Origin: Pseudomonadota bacterium
GTDB taxonomy: Bacteria > Desulfobacterota > Desulfobulbia > Desulfobulbales > SURF-16
Reading direction: 5' to 3'
DNA length: 46,252 bases
NCBI GenBank assembly: GCA_018897105.1
Contig: JAHILF010000014.1
Coordinates: 1-46,252 of the forward strand
Shown in pieces: positions 44,462 through 46,252 of this stretch (its first letter is position 1; each line of letters opens with the position of its first letter). The notes beneath the pieces are model-generated. The model searched no databases and had not been told where the DNA came from. It was given only the letters and a program-made list of their open reading frames with translations. Position numbers and translations under genes: made by a program.

Positions 44462-45369
44462 CGTGCTACCTCCATTGCAAATATCGAGGAAAGAAAACAT
44501 CAATCTGAATCTGGAAGTGTTCGTCCGCAGGCCGGATACGCAAAGGCGATTGTGCGGTAATAACGCGCTATAGAGTTGCTGCCCCAGCTAAGCGAACGAA
44601 GTAATGCTCCGAGTTCTGACTCGGGTTTGAGTAGTAAGAAACCTATCGGCAATAAACCAGAGAAACTGAAATGGTTCCGGGGAAAGCGTATTATTGGAAA
44701 TCCTGAATATTGATCCTTCAGTTTTTCTGGGAATTTTTTTCATGGCGGCTATCTCTTGAAATATTTGACAAACTATTCCCGAGAATGTTTCCTGTTAGCT
44801 GCTGAGAGTCATTGATTCTCCATTCCTTATCAATTAAAATTCAAGTTGATTTGGTGTGTTGACTCATTTCGGCCAGGCGGCGGAGTGATAGTTTTTTCTT
44901 TGCTTAGGGAAAGTCCATATCGTTTAATTCGTTGATGAGCATGAAGAACCAATCTGACAAAATCAGTAAAGGTAAAAAATGTAACCCATTATTGCCGTAT
45001 TCTATGCTTTTCTTTGGGTAAGCCGCCAAGAGTTGATTTTTTATAGACGCTAAAATTATACTCCTCTATACTTTTTTCTGGGCAGCATTTTTTCTTTGTA
45101 AGATCATTTCGATCCTTAATTGCTAACCCCCATCTCCGCAAGCGGGAACAACGAAGCATGAAAGTTCGCGGGGTAGAAGCGGGCCTTGCCCGCGACCTTT
45201 GGCATTGCCAAAACTCCGTTATCGCGGGCAAGGCCCGCTCCTACTGCAGGATGCATTACGCTCTGGGCAAAGGACTTTCATATAAATAACAGGTGTAATC
45301 GCTTATGCCATGAAAGCATTCCATGAGCTGTTACGCTAACCATTTTGGCTACTGACAAGGACGGTAAAT
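44462..45369. other. 908-bp stretch without a supported gene
   Basis: It contains an imperfect 14-bp inverted repeat (44657-44670 and 44717-44730, one mismatch) and the REP pair at 45173-45244. Reading frames here are short and lack codon-usage or family signals. It gives the impression of decayed or purely intergenic DNA. Confidence 0.4.
45173..45244. repeat. REP-like inverted pair (GTAGGAGCGGGCCTTGCCCGCGA type)
   Basis: The arms 45173-45195 and 45220-45244 are inverted copies of a GC-rich palindromic unit (GTAG-A-AGCGGGCCTTGCCCGCGA; one mismatch between them) with a 24-nt centre. Each unit is itself a hairpin (GCGGGC/GCCCGC). The consensus is like the REP/REPIN elements known from Pseudomonas and some other gammaproteobacteria. 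REP elements of this type depend on a RAYT transposase encoded elsewhere in a genome. Confidence 0.8.
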
Positions 45370-45498
45370 ATGGGCAGCAATAACTTGATTTTTCTTGAAG
45401 TCATTGAATGGATGGATGAAAGCGGCAAAGAACTGCTGCATCGCATCCCGGAAAGGGGTTCAGCAGAGATAAAACTGGGATTCGGGGCCAGGTCTTGA
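45370..45498 (+). pseudogene. possible N-terminal fragment of an SPFH-domain protein
   Basis: An ATG with AAGGAC upstream opens a 42-codon frame whose FLEVIEWMDESGKELLHRIP followed by GSAEIKLG resembles the start of YdjI/SPFH-type proteins (xxVIEWxDxxxxxLVxRxPxxxxEIKxGAQL). The similarity stops where GAQLxVRE would be expected, and a stop follows. No continuation in the other frames was recognised. This is either a truncated relic or chance. Confidence 0.35.
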
Positions 45499-46025
45499 AA
45501 AATCAGTTTTTGCGGTCTTTCACGGCCTTACTCGGGGAGCTTAACAGCATAAGCTGTTGCCCGATAACCGCGGTTCGCTTACCCTGCAGGCACGCACCGG
45601 ATTAAGGACGATATATCGGCATAGTTCAAGCAAGTGTTCATTTTTTTTCAATGACATGTCCCAGTATTTCCAGAAATACCTGCCGAGCATTGCCACGGGA
45701 CGTGACATGATATACCGCACCGGGATATTCTATTCTTAGTGGTCTTGCCATAAAATAAACTTACGCCAGATAATCCATAAAAAATGCATAGGTTTGTTAT
45801 GGATTTAGAAAAGAATCTACATTTTCCTGGAAAATAGATACTGTATTCCGGAAATAGGGAAATAAGGAGTGACCTTCATCGGATTGATATAATCGTAATC
45901 TTTTGAAATTAAAAAGAAAAAAAATAAAGATTTAGCTGGTAAGAAAATTGCTAGTTATTATCAAAATCAAATTTGGCCACCTAACCGATAATAGCATTTT
46001 TTTGACGAGTATGGGAGGAGATTCC
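45499..46025. other. 527-bp stretch with no supported gene
   Basis: A 60-codon plus-strand frame at 45557-45739 has no recognised family. The remainder is AT-rich (especially 45740-46010) and could include the promoter for the small signal-peptide frame that follows. Confidence 0.35.
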
Positions 46026-46118
46026 ATGTCCCGCTCCGGACAACTCTGTACAATATTTCTGCTTGGCTTTTTTCTGTTATTTTTTCCCGCTGTCTGTTTT
46101 TCTTATACCCTTTCGTAA
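46026..46118 (+). pseudogene. orphan signal peptide, probably the start of a disrupted secreted protein
   Basis: The frame encodes 30 residues that are almost purely a Sec signal peptide (MSRSGQLCTIFLLGFFLLFF, then PAVCFSYTLS) and then stops. GGGAGGAG lies 5-12 nt before the ATG, an excellent ribosome-binding site for such a short product. The likeliest reading is a secreted or outer-membrane protein truncated at 46116 by a mutation or by an insertion whose end begins near GTAACTACTCAGG. The window ends too soon to decide. Confidence 0.45.
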
Positions 46119-46252
46119 CTACTCAGGTCAGGTTTCAAATGTGAATCCCCAGCAAAAATAAAACTGGACTCACAATCCATTTTCTGGCATAACAGACTCA
46201 TGCCAGAATCCTTCACATGCCAAGGCCGTTTGCTTCAGCCCGCCGATATTTC

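Noticed and set aside
44989-45231. 80-codon minus-strand frame near the REP pair
   Set aside because: It runs through the REP element, which explains its length and composition.
1-46252. tRNA, including selenocysteine tRNA, or rRNA genes
   Set aside because: I looked for TTCGAATCC-like T-arms and long cloverleaf-compatible segments and saw none; covariance-model searches could not be run.

Overview
The window looks like a piece of a Desulfobacterota (sulfate- or sulfur-metabolising, Desulfobulbia-like) genome. This rests on gene content, not on a search: a selenocysteine-rich Mvh-type hydrogenase/heterodisulfide reductase (Hdr) operon with a double-length HdrA, DUF3365 haem-type sensors carrying CxxCH motifs, PAS-type regulators and strong AAGGAGG ribosome-binding sites. 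Genus-level assignment is not possible from the sequence alone.

Layout. (1) 1-1247: a degenerate IS3-family element whose OrfB is broken by three frameshifts. (2) 1387-17430, plus strand, visibly G+C-richer than the rest: a Wsp/alternative-function-type chemosensory operon. It holds an HD-GYP response regulator, CheR-TPR, a double CheW, a methyl-accepting receptor, a CheA-REC hybrid, a four-helix-bundle protein, CheB and two very large paralogous hybrid histidine kinases. Heptanucleotide repeats of the GGAATGC/GGAGTGC type are scattered through this block, both between genes and in frame inside cheA, cheB and the kinases. (3) 17413-24200, mostly minus strand: housekeeping and accessory genes (PyrE-like phosphoribosyltransferase, MscL, a carboxymuconolactone-decarboxylase-like protein, a lipoprotein, a DUF3365 sensor, a muramidase, CorA). 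(4) 24955-32689, plus strand: a signalling set (PAS3-AAA+ enhancer-binding-type regulator with an altered GAFTGA loop, DUF3365 histidine kinase, REC protein with a kinase module lacking the phospho-acceptor His) followed by a CPA2 cation/proton antiporter. (5) 32752-33732: a peptidoglycan-binding papain-like protease on the minus strand.

(6) 34229-42777, minus strand: the most striking region. A hydrogenase maturation protease, an Hdr-type Fe-S protein fused to an N-terminal helix-turn-helix, a 1020-residue HdrA, MvhD, MvhG, MvhA and a small protein form one operon ending in a rho-independent terminator. Four of these genes (hdr fusion, hdrA, mvhD, mvhA) contain one in-frame UGA exactly where the family has a functional cysteine. 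Each UGA is followed by a hairpin with a five-base GG-containing loop. In three cases the geometry is identical: 16 nt spacer, 6-bp stem, 5-nt loop. I read all four as selenoproteins of one H2-dependent, probably flavin-bifurcating complex; a standard gene caller would truncate or split every one of them.

(7) 43114-46252: two small conserved-looking proteins, then about 1.7 kb of apparently decayed DNA with a Pseudomonas-like REP pair, an SPFH-like fragment and an orphan signal peptide.

How it works together: the left block likely couples surface or envelope sensing to c-di-GMP turnover and a phosphorelay. The middle block senses redox or haem-linked signals. The right block makes an H2-oxidising/Hdr electron-transfer complex. 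No tRNA, rRNA, CRISPR array or replication origin was recognised.
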